A DNA stretch of 64,000 bases, taken from assembly GCF_030709675.1 (NCBI RefSeq), contig NZ_JAUZQD010000002.1:248001-312000 (forward strand). The letters are read 5' to 3'. The position numbers and the translations under genes are program-made. This stretch comes from Symbioplanes lichenis (GTDB lineage: Bacteria; Actinomycetota; Actinomycetes; Mycobacteriales; Micromonosporaceae). A model generated the notes under the pieces. It was not told where the DNA came from and searched no databases. It saw only the letters and a list, made by a program, of their open reading frames with translations. Positions 27,415-36,189 of this stretch are shown in pieces; the stretch's first letter is position 1, and every line of letters begins with the position of its first letter.

Positions 27415-28560
27415 TCAGAGCACCACGAACTCCGGCGGCGGATGGCGCAGGAAGTCGTGGTGCGAGATGTCCCACCCGTACGCGCCGGTCCGCGCGAACA
27501 CCAGCACGTCACCCACCCGCAGCCGCCCCACCCGCTCCCCGCGCGCCAGCACGTCGCGCGGCGTGCACAACTCGCCGGCCACGTCCACCTCGGTGCCGGA
27601 CACCGACGGCCGCTCCCACGGGTACGGCCACCCCGGCACCGGCAGCACTGTGAACGGATGGCTGTAGCCCCACGCCGCGGGCAGCCGGAAGTGATGCGTC
27701 CCGCCCCGCACCACCGCGAACCACCGCCCGTGGGTCCGCTTCAGGTCCAGCACCGTGGTCGCGTACCAGCCGGCGTCGGCGGCCAGGAACCGGCCCGGCT
27801 CGACGATCAGTGTCACCCCGGCGGGCACCCGCACGCCGCGCAGCGCGGTCAAATCCATGCTCGCCCCGCTGCGGTAGTCGACGCCCAGCCCGCCGCCGGC
27901 GTTGACGACGCGCAGCGGCAGCCCGTACTCGGCGGCGGTCGTGACCGACCAGTCGAGACTGTCGGTGAGGAAGCGGGCGTGCGCGCTGCCGTCGAGGTTG
28001 TTCGACACGGCGTGCAGGTGGAAGCCGATCACGCGCACATGCGGCGTGTCCAGGGCGAGGACCGCACCCAGCTGTGTCTCGTCGATGCCGAACGCGGTGG
28101 GCGTACCCGTCATCGCGTGGCTGCCCGGCGGCCCGGCGGCGGACCGGTTGATCCGCAGGCACACGTCGGCGACCACCCCCGCGGCGCCGGCCAGGGCGTC
28201 GAGGCGGCGCAGCTCGTGGGCGCTCTCCACGTTGATCTGCGCGCCGGCGCGCAGGGCGAGGGCCAGCTCGGCGTCGGTCTTGCCCGGCCCGCCGAACACG
28301 ATGCTGCGCGCGCCGGCGCCGGCGGCCAGCTGCAGCTCGCCGCCGGAGGCGACTTCGAGGCCGTCGCACGCGCGCGCCAGGGCCTGGACGAGCGCCGGGT
28401 GCCCGTTGGCCTTCACCGCGTACAGCAGGGTGGTCCCGGCCGGTAGTGCGGCCCGTACCTCGGCGGCGCGGACGGCCGCGGCGGCGGGGTCGTAGACGTA
28501 GGCGCACACCGGCGCGGGCCGGGCACTCAGCGCGGCGGCGACGCGATCAGGCAGGGACAT
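27415..28560 (-). CDS. PLP-dependent decarboxylase (LysA fold), siderophore type
   Basis: 381-aa type III (alanine-racemase-fold) PLP decarboxylase. Lys in LLYAVKANGHPALVQAL forms the Schiff base; FHLHAVSNN, VNAGGGLGVDY and VEPGRFLAADAGWY are the PLP phosphate and substrate contacts; GELCTPRDVLARG supplies the active-site Cys-x3-Asp from the second subunit. The closest functional analogues are PvsE and SbnH, which decarboxylate an amino-acid unit during NIS siderophore assembly (vibrioferrin, staphyloferrin B). It is the last gene of the operon and its start overlaps the end of the second synthetase by 14 nt, which ties it to that pathway rather than to lysine synthesis. Confidence 0.88.
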   Translation of the reverse strand: MSLPDRVAAALSARPAPVCAYVYDPAAAAVRAAEVRAALPAGTTLLYAVKANGHPALVQALARACDGLEVASGGELQLAAGAGARSIVFGGPGKTDAELALALRAGAQINVESAHELRRLDALAGAAGVVADVCLRINRSAAGPPGSHAMTGTPTAFGIDETQLGAVLALDTPHVRVIGFHLHAVSNNLDGSAHARFLTDSLDWSVTTAAEYGLPLRVVNAGGGLGVDYRSGASMDLTALRGVRVPAGVTLIVEPGRFLAADAGWYATTVLDLKRTHGRWFAVVRGGTHHFRLPAAWGYSHPFTVLPVPGWPYPWERPSVSGTEVDVAGELCTPRDVLARGERVGRLRVGDVLVFARTGAYGWDISHHDFLRHPPPEFVVL

Positions 28561-30202
28561 GCAGCGGATTCTCCACGGGCAGGTACTCGTCGCCGGCGCC
28601 GGCCAGCCGCATCCGGACCAGCGCTTTGTGCGGCACCCGCGGCGCGGTGAACGCGGCCCGGTCCTCGCGGGCGGCCGCGGCCAGCCACGGCGGCGGGCCC
28701 GAGGCCAGCACCGCGTCGTACGTCTCGTCGACCACCGCGCGCACGATGCGCCACGCCGCGGACTCGTCCAGGGCGTGCGACCCGCCCAGGCGCAGGACCA
28801 GCTCGCCGAGGTGCGCCTGGAACACCGTGTAGCCGATCTTGGCGCGCAGCACGTCCGCGTCGCCGGTGCCGACCACCGACCCCGGCCACAGCGCGACCCG
28901 GTGACCGGCCGCGGCCAGGCGCCCCGGGTGCAGCCGCATCCCCGCGAAGTCGCGCACGGCCAGCCGCACCGGCACCCCGCCGGCGAAGACGGGCAGGCAG
29001 TTCTGCAGGTGCGCCTCGAACGCCACCCCGTGCAGGGTCAGGCGCAGCAGCGGCGGCAGGACCAGCCGGGCGTACGCGTCCAGGAACGCCCCCGCCGCCG
29101 CGGCCCCCTCGGCCCGGCCCGTCGCCGCGGCGAACCGGCGCACCAGATCGCCCGCCACGAACGGCAGCGCACTGCCCGCCACCGCCTCCTCGCCCGCCGC
29201 GAGCCGCCCGGTCAGCCCGTCGCGCAGGATCGCCGACATGTCGCGTCCCGACCCGGCCGGCACCGCCGCGCCCGCCGTCTCGGCGAGCAGCAGCAGCCGC
29301 CCCGCGTCCGGGTCGCCGGCGACCAGCCGGTGCAGCAGAGCCGACACCGCCGGCCCGTTACGGGTGCTGGCCACCGAGATGCTGCGCCGCGTCGAGGTGA
29401 CCTGGATGTCCAGCGACACCTTCACGTACCGGCGCCGCCCGTCGGCCCCCACCGGCAGCAGCAACGTGCGCAGCGCCGCCGTCGGCACCGCCTCCAGCTC
29501 CGCGTCCAGGATCCGCACCGCCCCGCCGTCGATCAGCTCCCGGTAGCGGCTGCGCAGCACGGCGTCGCGCTGCCACACGTGCACCGGCTGCAGCCGGAAC
29601 CCGGCCGGCACCTGCGGCAGCCACGGGTACGCGGCCCGCAGCGCCGCCCCCACGTCGTCACCCAGATGCGCGTCGTCACGCACCGCCAGGAACCCGGCCC
29701 GCGTGTGCCCCGCCTCCAGGTCGTGGGCCAGCACGTCGGTGGTGTCCCAGCCCAGCCGGGTCCGCCCGCACGGGTGCAGGTTGTGCCCGGCCACGGCCAG
29801 CCGCTCCCCGGCGACCGCCCGCTCGTCGGCGTCCGCGCCGTCCGGCAGCCCGGGCAGGAACGGCTGACGCGCCACCGCCACCGCCAGGTTCAGCACGGCG
29901 TCCCGCAACTCCCGCGCCAGCCCCGCGGCCCCCGGCAGATGCGCCGGCACCAGCTCCGCGGGATCGTCGGCGCCGGCCCGCGCGTACTCCACCCGCCCGA
30001 ACGCGTGCGCCCGCCCGCCCGGCACCGGCGGCACGAGGCGCTCGCGCACCAGCGCCCCGAGCAGCCGCCGCCCGACCGTGTCCGCCGCCCGCGGCAGCGC
30101 CGCCTCGAACCCGGCGAGCAGCTGCGGCGCGTGCACCGCCAGCGCGGCACCGGTGTGCGCGGCCGCGAGCGCGAGCCGCCCCGGCGCCAGACTCCTGGTC
30201 AC
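28547..30202 (-). CDS. IucA/IucC-family NIS siderophore synthetase 2
   Basis: 551-aa NRPS-independent siderophore synthetase, which adenylates a carboxylate (usually of citrate) and condenses it with an amine or alcohol. Family motifs are AGHNLHPCGRTRLG (nucleotide-binding HPxxKxR-like motif), KVSLDIQVTSTRRSISVASTRNGP, FEAHLQNCLPVF and VRDFAGMRLHPGRL. The C-terminal FhuF-like iron-reductase region is the helical tail. The GTG start overlaps the stop of synthetase 1 (GTGA); the long frame to 30364 lies inside that gene and is not used. It is the middle gene of the three-gene operon. Confidence 0.92.
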   Translation of the reverse strand: MTRSLAPGRLALAAAHTGAALAVHAPQLLAGFEAALPRAADTVGRRLLGALVRERLVPPVPGGRAHAFGRVEYARAGADDPAELVPAHLPGAAGLARELRDAVLNLAVAVARQPFLPGLPDGADADERAVAGERLAVAGHNLHPCGRTRLGWDTTDVLAHDLEAGHTRAGFLAVRDDAHLGDDVGAALRAAYPWLPQVPAGFRLQPVHVWQRDAVLRSRYRELIDGGAVRILDAELEAVPTAALRTLLLPVGADGRRRYVKVSLDIQVTSTRRSISVASTRNGPAVSALLHRLVAGDPDAGRLLLLAETAGAAVPAGSGRDMSAILRDGLTGRLAAGEEAVAGSALPFVAGDLVRRFAAATGRAEGAAAAGAFLDAYARLVLPPLLRLTLHGVAFEAHLQNCLPVFAGGVPVRLAVRDFAGMRLHPGRLAAAGHRVALWPGSVVGTGDADVLRAKIGYTVFQAHLGELVLRLGGSHALDESAAWRIVRAVVDETYDAVLASGPPPWLAAAAREDRAAFTAPRVPHKALVRMRLAGAGDEYLPVENPLHVPA

Positions 30203-31839
30203 GCCGCCACCTCCAGCGGGTTGGGCACGTACGCCCAGATGTCGTCGAGAGGATCCGCGGCCAGCCGCATCGCCGTGGTCGCCTTCACCGGCAACGGCCG
30301 CGTCAGCAGCGCCCGCGCGTCCGCCGTGCCCGTGGCGGCCACCGCCCGCCCCGTGACACCCCACAACTTCTCCGCGTCGGCGCCGCCACGGGCCAGCACC
30401 GCCACCAGCTGCCCGGTCACCGCCCCGAACAGCGCCGCGGCCAGCTTCGTGCGCAACTCGTCCCCATCGTCGCTGGGCAGGTCACCGGCCAGCGGCGGCA
30501 CCTCCACCCCGGCCGCCGCCAGCCGCGCCGGGCTGATCCGCACCCCGCCGAAATCGCGGTACAGCACCCGCACCGGCCGCCCGCCGCGCAGCACCACCAG
30601 GGTGTTCTGCCCGTGGGCCTCCAGCGCGACCCCGCGGTCGAGCAAGGCCAGCAGCGGCGGCACCAGCAGGGCGGTCAGCTCCTCCCACCAGGCGTACGGC
30701 TCCCGCGCCACCTGCCACAGCACCGGCTTGCCGTCGTACGGGTCCACCGCCGCCAGCGCCGCGAGCGGCAGCACCACCTCACCGGGCCCGACCCGGGGCG
30801 CCTCGCGCCGCAGATGCGCCAGCCGCCGATCGGGCCGCCCGTCCACCAGCACCGCCCCCGCCCCGAACTCCGCCAGCACGTCGAACGCCGCCCCGCCGCT
30901 GGCGTCCCCCACGGAAGCCGGCCCTCCGGCGGCGCCTCCATCGGACGCCGGTCCTCTGGCCGCGCGTCCGGCGGGGGCGGCTGGGCCTCGGTCGCCGGAG
31001 CGCAGCGCGTCGAGTGCGGGCCCGGGCGCCGGCAGCCGGGCGATCATCGACCGCAGCAGCGCCGACAGCCGGGGTCCGTTGTGCACGGCCGCCGGGGACA
31101 CGGTCCGCACCGCCGAGGTCATCTGGATGTCCACCGCCGTCTTGACGTGCTCACCGCCGGCGTCGACCGTGCGCAGCGACATCAGCGGCCGCACCGGGCC
31201 GGTCTCCCCGAGCCGGTCCAGCCACGGATACTCCCGCCGCAGCCGGTCGGCCTGCCACGGATGGGCCAGCAGCTCCGGCGGCCCGTCGCCGTGCCACCGT
31301 CCGGCGGGCACGCCCAGCCGCACCAGCCGCAGCGTGCCCCGGTGCTCCGGCGCGTAGGCGAGCACGCCGGCGACGTCGAGCCCGGTGCGGGTGCGGCAGC
31401 ACGGGTGCAGCGGATGCCCGTCGGTGACCAGCTGTTCGAAGTCGGCGAGCGCCGCGGGGGAGGAGGGGTCCAGCAGGGGACGGTCGGAGGGTGGGCGCGG
31501 GTTCGCGTACGCGAGGGTGAGGTTGGCGACGCTGTTGGCCAGCTCCTCGCGCAAGCCGCGCGCCCAGCCCAGCCGCCCGGCGAGCTCGGCGGGGTCCCGC
31601 ACGGCCTGCCCGTCGACGTGGACGGTCAGCCCCGGGGGCACCTGCGCGAACATCGCCGCCGCCCCGGCCGGGAAGCGCACCAGGGACGCACCCGGCAACG
31701 GCTCACGGTCCAGCGCGCCCAGCACCCGCGCCAGGATCTCGGCGCGGGCACGGGGCAGCGCGGCGTCGTACGCCTCGATCAGCTCGGGGCGGACGGCCGC
31801 GAGCTCGGCGCGGGTCTGGACGGGGTCGGCGGCAGGCAC
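30199..31839 (-). CDS. IucA/IucC-family NIS siderophore synthetase 1
   Basis: 546-aa second IucA/IucC synthetase, first gene of the operon. Motifs are DGHPLHPCCRTRTGL, KTAVDIQMTSAVRTVSPAAVHNGP, ALEAHGQNTLVVL and YRDFGGVRISPARL, all matching the adenylation fold. Between about residues 285 and 325 there is a Gly/Ala/Pro-rich insertion (RAARGPASDGGAAGGPASVG), probably a disordered loop not usual in the family. Two synthetases plus one decarboxylase imply two condensations on a shared carboxylate core. The upstream region carries a CATCCTAGGATG palindrome that may be an iron-responsive operator. Confidence 0.92.
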   Translation of the reverse strand: MPAADPVQTRAELAAVRPELIEAYDAALPRARAEILARVLGALDREPLPGASLVRFPAGAAAMFAQVPPGLTVHVDGQAVRDPAELAGRLGWARGLREELANSVANLTLAYANPRPPSDRPLLDPSSPAALADFEQLVTDGHPLHPCCRTRTGLDVAGVLAYAPEHRGTLRLVRLGVPAGRWHGDGPPELLAHPWQADRLRREYPWLDRLGETGPVRPLMSLRTVDAGGEHVKTAVDIQMTSAVRTVSPAAVHNGPRLSALLRSMIARLPAPGPALDALRSGDRGPAAPAGRAARGPASDGGAAGGPASVGDASGGAAFDVLAEFGAGAVLVDGRPDRRLAHLRREAPRVGPGEVVLPLAALAAVDPYDGKPVLWQVAREPYAWWEELTALLVPPLLALLDRGVALEAHGQNTLVVLRGGRPVRVLYRDFGGVRISPARLAAAGVEVPPLAGDLPSDDGDELRTKLAAALFGAVTGQLVAVLARGGADAEKLWGVTGRAVAATGTADARALLTRPLPVKATTAMRLAADPLDDIWAYVPNPLEVAA

Positions 31840-31869
31840 GCGCTCATTGTCCGGCAGCAGCCCCCAGTC

Positions 31870-31893
31870 CCTAACATCCTAGGATGCTCTAGG
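31870..31893. promoter_or_regulatory. palindromic operator candidate upstream of siderophore operon
   Basis: CATCCTAGGATG (31875-31886) is a perfect 12-bp palindrome, extended imperfectly by CCTAA on the left and CTCTAGG on the right. It lies about 31-54 nt before the first synthetase start, where a DtxR/IdeR-type repressor would bind, though it does not match the usual TTAGGTTAGGCTAACCTAA well. The same TCCTAGGATGCT string occurs at 19706-19717. Confidence 0.4.
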
Positions 31894-32413
31894 GGGTGTG
31901 CGCCGCCGTATCGGTGACGCCTCAAGCCAGAACCCAAAAGGAATCAACGACGACCCGCCAATTTCATTTGAGCTGGTCAGGTCAGGTGACCAAGGGGGTG
32001 GGCCGGGGCCGTCGGCGCCTCGGACGGCGGCGGTGCGGCGTGGGCGAGGTCACGCTGGGACGGGCGGCTCGCCGCGTCCGCTCGGGCAGGCGCCGGGCAG
32101 GAGATGCGCGGGTACCGCCGCGGGCTTCTCGCGTCGCCCGCGGCGGCCCCCCGGACCCGGTGCGGACGTCCCGGTCGGGAAGGTTGGGGACTTCCCGGAC
32201 CGCCCCGGGTGGCCGGTTCCCCTCGCCACGCCGTCCCGCTGACCGCGGCGGCGTGGTGAACCGGTCCAGTGTGGACGAGCGGGCGGGTTGATCGGCAGCG
32301 CCGGGCGGCCCGTGGGGTCGGTCCTTTCGCCCGATGGACCCCTGACAGATGTCATGGAGAGGTGATGACGTGCGGCCTGTCCGCGGGCCGCCGGGCGCGG
32401 GCAGGCTGGTGGC
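31894..32413. other. 520-nt stretch without a recognisable gene
   Basis: Divergent control region between the siderophore operon and the ABC exporter genes. The left 90 nt are relatively AT-rich (around 31930-31985) and the rest is strongly GC-rich. No frame is convincingly coding. No classic -35/-10 pair or terminator was recognised. Confidence 0.4.
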
Positions 32414-33400
32414 ATGACGGTGGAGCTGGACGGTGTGGTGAAACGCTTCGGCGCGGTGACCGCGGTCGACGGGCTGGATCTGCGGATCGGCGCGGGCGAG
32501 GTGGTGGCGCTGCTGGGGCCCAACGGGGCGGGCAAGACGAGCACGGTCGACATGATGCTGGGCCTGTCCGCGCCCGACGCGGGGTCGGTGCGCGTCCTGG
32601 GGCGCGCGCCGCGCGAGGCGGTGGCCCGGGGACTGGTCTCGGCGGTGATGCAGACGGGCGGGTTGCTCAAGGACTACACGGTGGCCGAGACCGTGCGGCT
32701 GACGGCGGTGCTGTTCGGCCGCTCGCGCCGCGACGTCGACGCGGTGCTCGAGCGGGCCGGCGTCGCCGAGATCGCCGGCCGGCTGGTGGGCAAGTGCTCG
32801 GGCGGCCAGCAGCAGCGGCTGCGGTTCGCGATGGCGCTGCTGCCCGACCCGGAGCTGCTGATCCTCGACGAGCCGACGACGGGCATGGACGTGTCGGGGC
32901 GCCGCGACTTCTGGGAGGCGATCCGCTCGGACGCGCGCTCGGGCCGCACGGTGATCTTCGCGACGCACTATCTGGACGAGGCGGACGCCTATGCCGACCG
33001 GGTGGTGTTCGTGCGCCGCGGCCGGGTGGTGGCCGACGGGTCGGCGGCGCAGGTCAAGGCGATGGTGTCGGGCCGCACGGTGCGCGCGGCGTGGCCGGGC
33101 GCGGACGAGGCGGCGCTGCGGGCGCTGCCCGGCGTCGACGAGGTCGAGGTGCGCGGCGACACGGTGACGGTGCGCGGCAAGGACTCCGACGAGGTGGCCC
33201 GGTTCCTGCTGACCCGCACCCCGGCGCGCGACCTGGAGATCGCCTCGCACAACCTGGAGGAGGCGTTCCTGGCCCTGACCGCGGACGACGCGGGCACCGC
33301 GGGCGGGCCCGGCGCGGACATCGGGCGCGGGCAAGGTGGTGCGCTCTCTGCGGGCGGCGGGGTTCTGATCAGCGGCGACGAGCGGGAGGCGACCCGATGA
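32414..33400 (+). CDS. ABC-2 exporter ATP-binding protein
   Basis: 328-aa DrrA/BcrA-type ATPase. It has LLGPNGAGKTSTVDMM (Walker A), MQTGGLLKDYTV (Q-loop), KCSGGQQQRLRFAMAL (signature), LLILDEPTTGMDV (Walker B) and ATHYLDEADAYADR (H-loop). The C-terminal 100 residues form the regulatory extension common in drug-export ATPases. It pairs with the permease at 33397, whose ATG overlaps its stop (ATGA). With the downstream histidine kinase and response regulator it forms a regulated exporter cassette, perhaps for a drug or lipid. Confidence 0.93.
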   Translation: MTVELDGVVKRFGAVTAVDGLDLRIGAGEVVALLGPNGAGKTSTVDMMLGLSAPDAGSVRVLGRAPREAVARGLVSAVMQTGGLLKDYTVAETVRLTAVLFGRSRRDVDAVLERAGVAEIAGRLVGKCSGGQQQRLRFAMALLPDPELLILDEPTTGMDVSGRRDFWEAIRSDARSGRTVIFATHYLDEADAYADRVVFVRRGRVVADGSAAQVKAMVSGRTVRAAWPGADEAALRALPGVDEVEVRGDTVTVRGKDSDEVARFLLTRTPARDLEIASHNLEEAFLALTADDAGTAGGPGADIGRGQGGALSAGGGVLISGDEREATR

Positions 33401-34215
33401 CCACGATCACGGCGGACGAGCGGCGGGGCCCGGGCGGCGGACGGGGGCCGGGCGAGCGGAGGGTGCCGCGGTGGGGCGGTTTCTCGGCCGGGATGCTGGC
33501 CCTGGAGCTGCGGCGGATGGCTCGCAACCGGCGCACGGTGGTGTTCACGGTGATCATGCCGCCGGTGTTCTTCCTGCTCTTCGGGTCGAACGCCGACTAT
33601 CGCAGCACCCGCGCCGGCGAGGGCAACCTGACGGCGTTCGTGCTGGTGAGCATGGCGGTCTACGGGGCGATGCTGGCCTGCACGGCCGGGGGTGCGATGG
33701 TCTCGGTGGAGCGGGCGGTCGGCTGGTCGCGGCAGCTGCGGCTCACCCCGCTGACGCCGGCCGCCTATGTGGCGGTCAAGCTGGTCCTGGCCATGGTCGT
33801 CGGGGCGGTGTCGGTGGTGGCGACGTTCGTGGTGGGGTCGTTCGCGGGCGCGGACATGCCGGTGTCGGCCTGGGTGGGGTGCGGGCTGCTGGCCTGGGTG
33901 TGTGCCCTGGTGTTCGCGGCGTTCGGGTTGTTCATGGGCTACCTGCTGCCCAGTGAGAACGTGATGCAGGTGCTCGGCCCGGTGCTGGCCGTGCTGTCGT
34001 TCGCCGGCGGGCTGTTCGTGCCGGTGGACAGCCTCGGGCACGTGTTCGCGACGGTCGCGCGGTTCACCCCGGCCTACGGGGTGGGCGTGCTGGCCCGGGC
34101 GCCGCTGGCGCACGAGGGGGAGCTGTGGGTGGCGGTGCTGAACGTGGTGGCGTGGACGGCCCTGTTCGCGGCGGGCGCGATGTGGCGCTTCCGCAAGGAC
34201 ACGGCCCGCGTGTGA
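33397..34215 (+). CDS. ABC-2 type transport permease
   Basis: 272-aa integral membrane protein with a charged N-terminal tail and about six hydrophobic helices (VFTVIMPPVFFLLFG, LTAFVLVSMAVYGAMLA, VVGAVSVVATFVVGSF, LLAWVCALVFAAFGLFMG, VLGPVLAVLSFAGGLFV, VLNVVAWTALFAAGAMW). The helix order and the conserved charged loop WSRQLRLTPLTP match ABC-2 permeases of the DrrB type. It works with the ATPase at 32414 as an exporter of unknown substrate. Its stop overlaps the next start (TGATG). Confidence 0.92.
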   Translation: MTTITADERRGPGGGRGPGERRVPRWGGFSAGMLALELRRMARNRRTVVFTVIMPPVFFLLFGSNADYRSTRAGEGNLTAFVLVSMAVYGAMLACTAGGAMVSVERAVGWSRQLRLTPLTPAAYVAVKLVLAMVVGAVSVVATFVVGSFAGADMPVSAWVGCGLLAWVCALVFAAFGLFMGYLLPSENVMQVLGPVLAVLSFAGGLFVPVDSLGHVFATVARFTPAYGVGVLARAPLAHEGELWVAVLNVVAWTALFAAGAMWRFRKDTARV

Positions 34216-35408
34216 TGCCCGGCCGGGACTCAGAGGCGGGGCGCGACCGCGAGGTGGTCGTGCGGCGCGACCGCGGCCGGGCTCGGGAGCACGAGGAGCG
34301 GGGTCAGGGCGCGGGCGGCGGGCGGGACCGGGGGTCGCGGGTGCGGTCGGTGCGGCTCGGGTGGCTGTTCGCCGCGGTGTGGCTGTTCTACCTGGGGGAG
34401 AACCTGTCGGCGCTGCGCGCGGCGGACGGGTGGCGGCGGGACGCGGGGCTCGCCGCCCTGGCCTTGTTCGCGGTGACCTATCTGCTGGCGGTGCGGTTCA
34501 TCGGGCCGCGGATGCTGCGGTGGCGCGGGTCGGTGCGGGTGTGGCTGATCCTGGCGCTGATGCTGGGGCTGACCGCGGCGCAGGTGCCCGGGGCCGGCTT
34601 CCACGCCCTGACCTGCCTGGTCTATGTGGCGGCGCTGGCGATGATGGGGCTGCCCTTCGCGCAGGGCGTGCCGGTCGCGGTGCTGCTGGTGGTCACGGCC
34701 GAGCTGCTGGCGTGGCGGGTGCCCGGCTGGGAGGACAACGGCTACGGGCTGGCGGTGCTGCTGTCCTCGGCGGCGACGTTCGGGTTGCGACTGGCCGGGG
34801 AGCGCCAGCTGCGGCTGCGGGCGGCGCAGGGCGAGCTGGCGGTCATGGCGGTGCAGCAGGAGCGGGCGCGGATCGCGGCGGACCTGCACGACATCCTCGG
34901 GCACTCGCTGACCGTGGTCACCGTCAAGGCGGAGCTGGCGCAGCGGCTGCTCGACGTCGACGTGGAGCGGGCCCGCGCCGAGCTGCGCGACCTGGAGGTT
35001 CTCGCCCGCGACGCGCTGGCCGACGTGCGGGCCACGGCGCTGGGGGTGCGGGGGATCAGCCTGCCGGGGGAGATCGCGGCGGCGCGCGAGGCCCTCGCGG
35101 CGGCGAACGTGGAGGCGGTGCTGCCCGGGGCGGCCGACGAGGTGCCGTCGCGGGTGCGGGAGCTGTTCGCGTGGACGATCCGGGAGGCGGTGACGAACGT
35201 GGTGCGCCACAGCGGGGCGAGCCGGTGCGAGGTGCGGCTGACCCCGGGCAGCGTGGAAGTGATCGACGACGGGTGCGGCGTGGCGGCCGGGGACGGGGAC
35301 GGTCAGGGGTTGCGGGGCCTGCGGGAGCGGGCGGCGGCGCTGGGTGGCCAGGTGAGCGCCGGGCCGCTGCCGGGAGAGGGCGGCTTCCGGGTCGAGGTGC
35401 GGGCATGA
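34215..35408 (+). CDS. NarL-type sensor histidine kinase (DesK-like)
   Basis: 397-aa histidine kinase with an arginine-rich cytoplasmic N-terminus, five or six membrane helices (LGWLFAAVWLFYL through GYGLAVLLSSAATFGL) and a HisKA_3 dimerisation helix RARIAADLHDILGHSLTVVTVKAEL, where the His of DLHDILGH is phosphorylated. The HATPase domain has AWTIREAVTNVVRHSGAS (N box), VIDDGCG (G1) and GLRGLRERAAALGG (G2). Membrane-embedded sensors of this type often detect membrane state or drugs. ATG 34215 overlaps the permease stop. It is coupled with the response regulator 43 nt downstream. Confidence 0.9.
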   Translation: MPGRDSEAGRDREVVVRRDRGRAREHEERGQGAGGGRDRGSRVRSVRLGWLFAAVWLFYLGENLSALRAADGWRRDAGLAALALFAVTYLLAVRFIGPRMLRWRGSVRVWLILALMLGLTAAQVPGAGFHALTCLVYVAALAMMGLPFAQGVPVAVLLVVTAELLAWRVPGWEDNGYGLAVLLSSAATFGLRLAGERQLRLRAAQGELAVMAVQQERARIAADLHDILGHSLTVVTVKAELAQRLLDVDVERARAELRDLEVLARDALADVRATALGVRGISLPGEIAAAREALAAANVEAVLPGAADEVPSRVRELFAWTIREAVTNVVRHSGASRCEVRLTPGSVEVIDDGCGVAAGDGDGQGLRGLRERAAALGGQVSAGPLPGEGGFRVEVRA

Positions 35409-35451
35409 TCCGGGCGGGACGGCAGGACGGTTCGACGGTGGGGGTGCGGGT

Positions 35452-36066
35452 GTGATCCGGGTGTTGCTGGCCGACGATCAGGCGCTGGTGCGCGGGGCGA
35501 TGGCGGCGCTGCTGGACATGGAGGCCGATCTGCGGGTGGTGGCCGAGGTCGGGCGCGGCGACGAGGTTCTCGCGGCGGTGCGCGAGCACCAGGTGCAGGT
35601 GGCGCTGCTCGACGTGGAGATGCCCGGGCTGGACGGGATCGCGGCGGCGCGGCAGGTGCGGCGGGAGGTGCCGCAGTGCCGGGTGCTGATGGTGACCACG
35701 TTCGGGCGGGCGGGATATCTGCGGCAGGCGATGGCGGCCGGGGCGGGCGGGTTCGTGGTCAAGGACACCCCGGCGCGGCAGCTGGCCGACGCGGTGCGGC
35801 GGGTGCACGAGGGGCTGCGGGTGGTCGATCCGGCGCTGGCGGCGCAGTCGCTCGCGCTGGGCGACTCGCCGCTGACCGAGCGGGAGACGCAGGTGCTGCG
35901 GGCGGCGCGGGAGGGCGGCACGGTCGCCGACGTGGCCCGCGAGCTGAGCCTGTCGGAGGGCACGGTGCGCAACCACCTGTCGTCGGCGATCGGCAAGACG
36001 GGTGCGCGGACCCGGGCCGAGGCGGTGCGGCTGGCCGACGACAACGGGTGGCTGCTGAAACTTTAG
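35452..36066 (+). CDS. NarL/LuxR-family response regulator
   Basis: 204-aa two-domain regulator. The receiver domain has VLLADDQALVRGAM (acidic pocket), LLDVEMPGLDGI (phospho-acceptor Asp) and FVVKDTP (conserved Lys). The LuxR-type helix-turn-helix is SPLTERETQVLRAAREGGTVADVARELSLSEGTVRNHLSSAIGK. It is a DesR-like partner of the kinase at 34215 and is likely to regulate the preceding ABC exporter genes. The GTG start lies 43 nt after the kinase stop. Receiver and output domains are intact, in contrast to the broken regulator at 55019. Confidence 0.93.
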   Translation: MIRVLLADDQALVRGAMAALLDMEADLRVVAEVGRGDEVLAAVREHQVQVALLDVEMPGLDGIAAARQVRREVPQCRVLMVTTFGRAGYLRQAMAAGAGGFVVKDTPARQLADAVRRVHEGLRVVDPALAAQSLALGDSPLTERETQVLRAAREGGTVADVARELSLSEGTVRNHLSSAIGKTGARTRAEAVRLADDNGWLLKL

Positions 36067-36189
36067 GACTTCTTGAGCTGCAACCCGCCTGCACCCGGAT
36101 GAGACCGGATTTTGCACCCTGAGCAGCGAAAAGTTCCCCCTGTCAGCCGGTGAGGGGTCACCGGGCGACGGATTGCGAGGGGGACTTTC

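Noticed and set aside
28559..31357. 932-aa plus-strand open frame
   Set aside because: Antisense to the siderophore synthetases; repetitive Arg/Pro/Gly translation.
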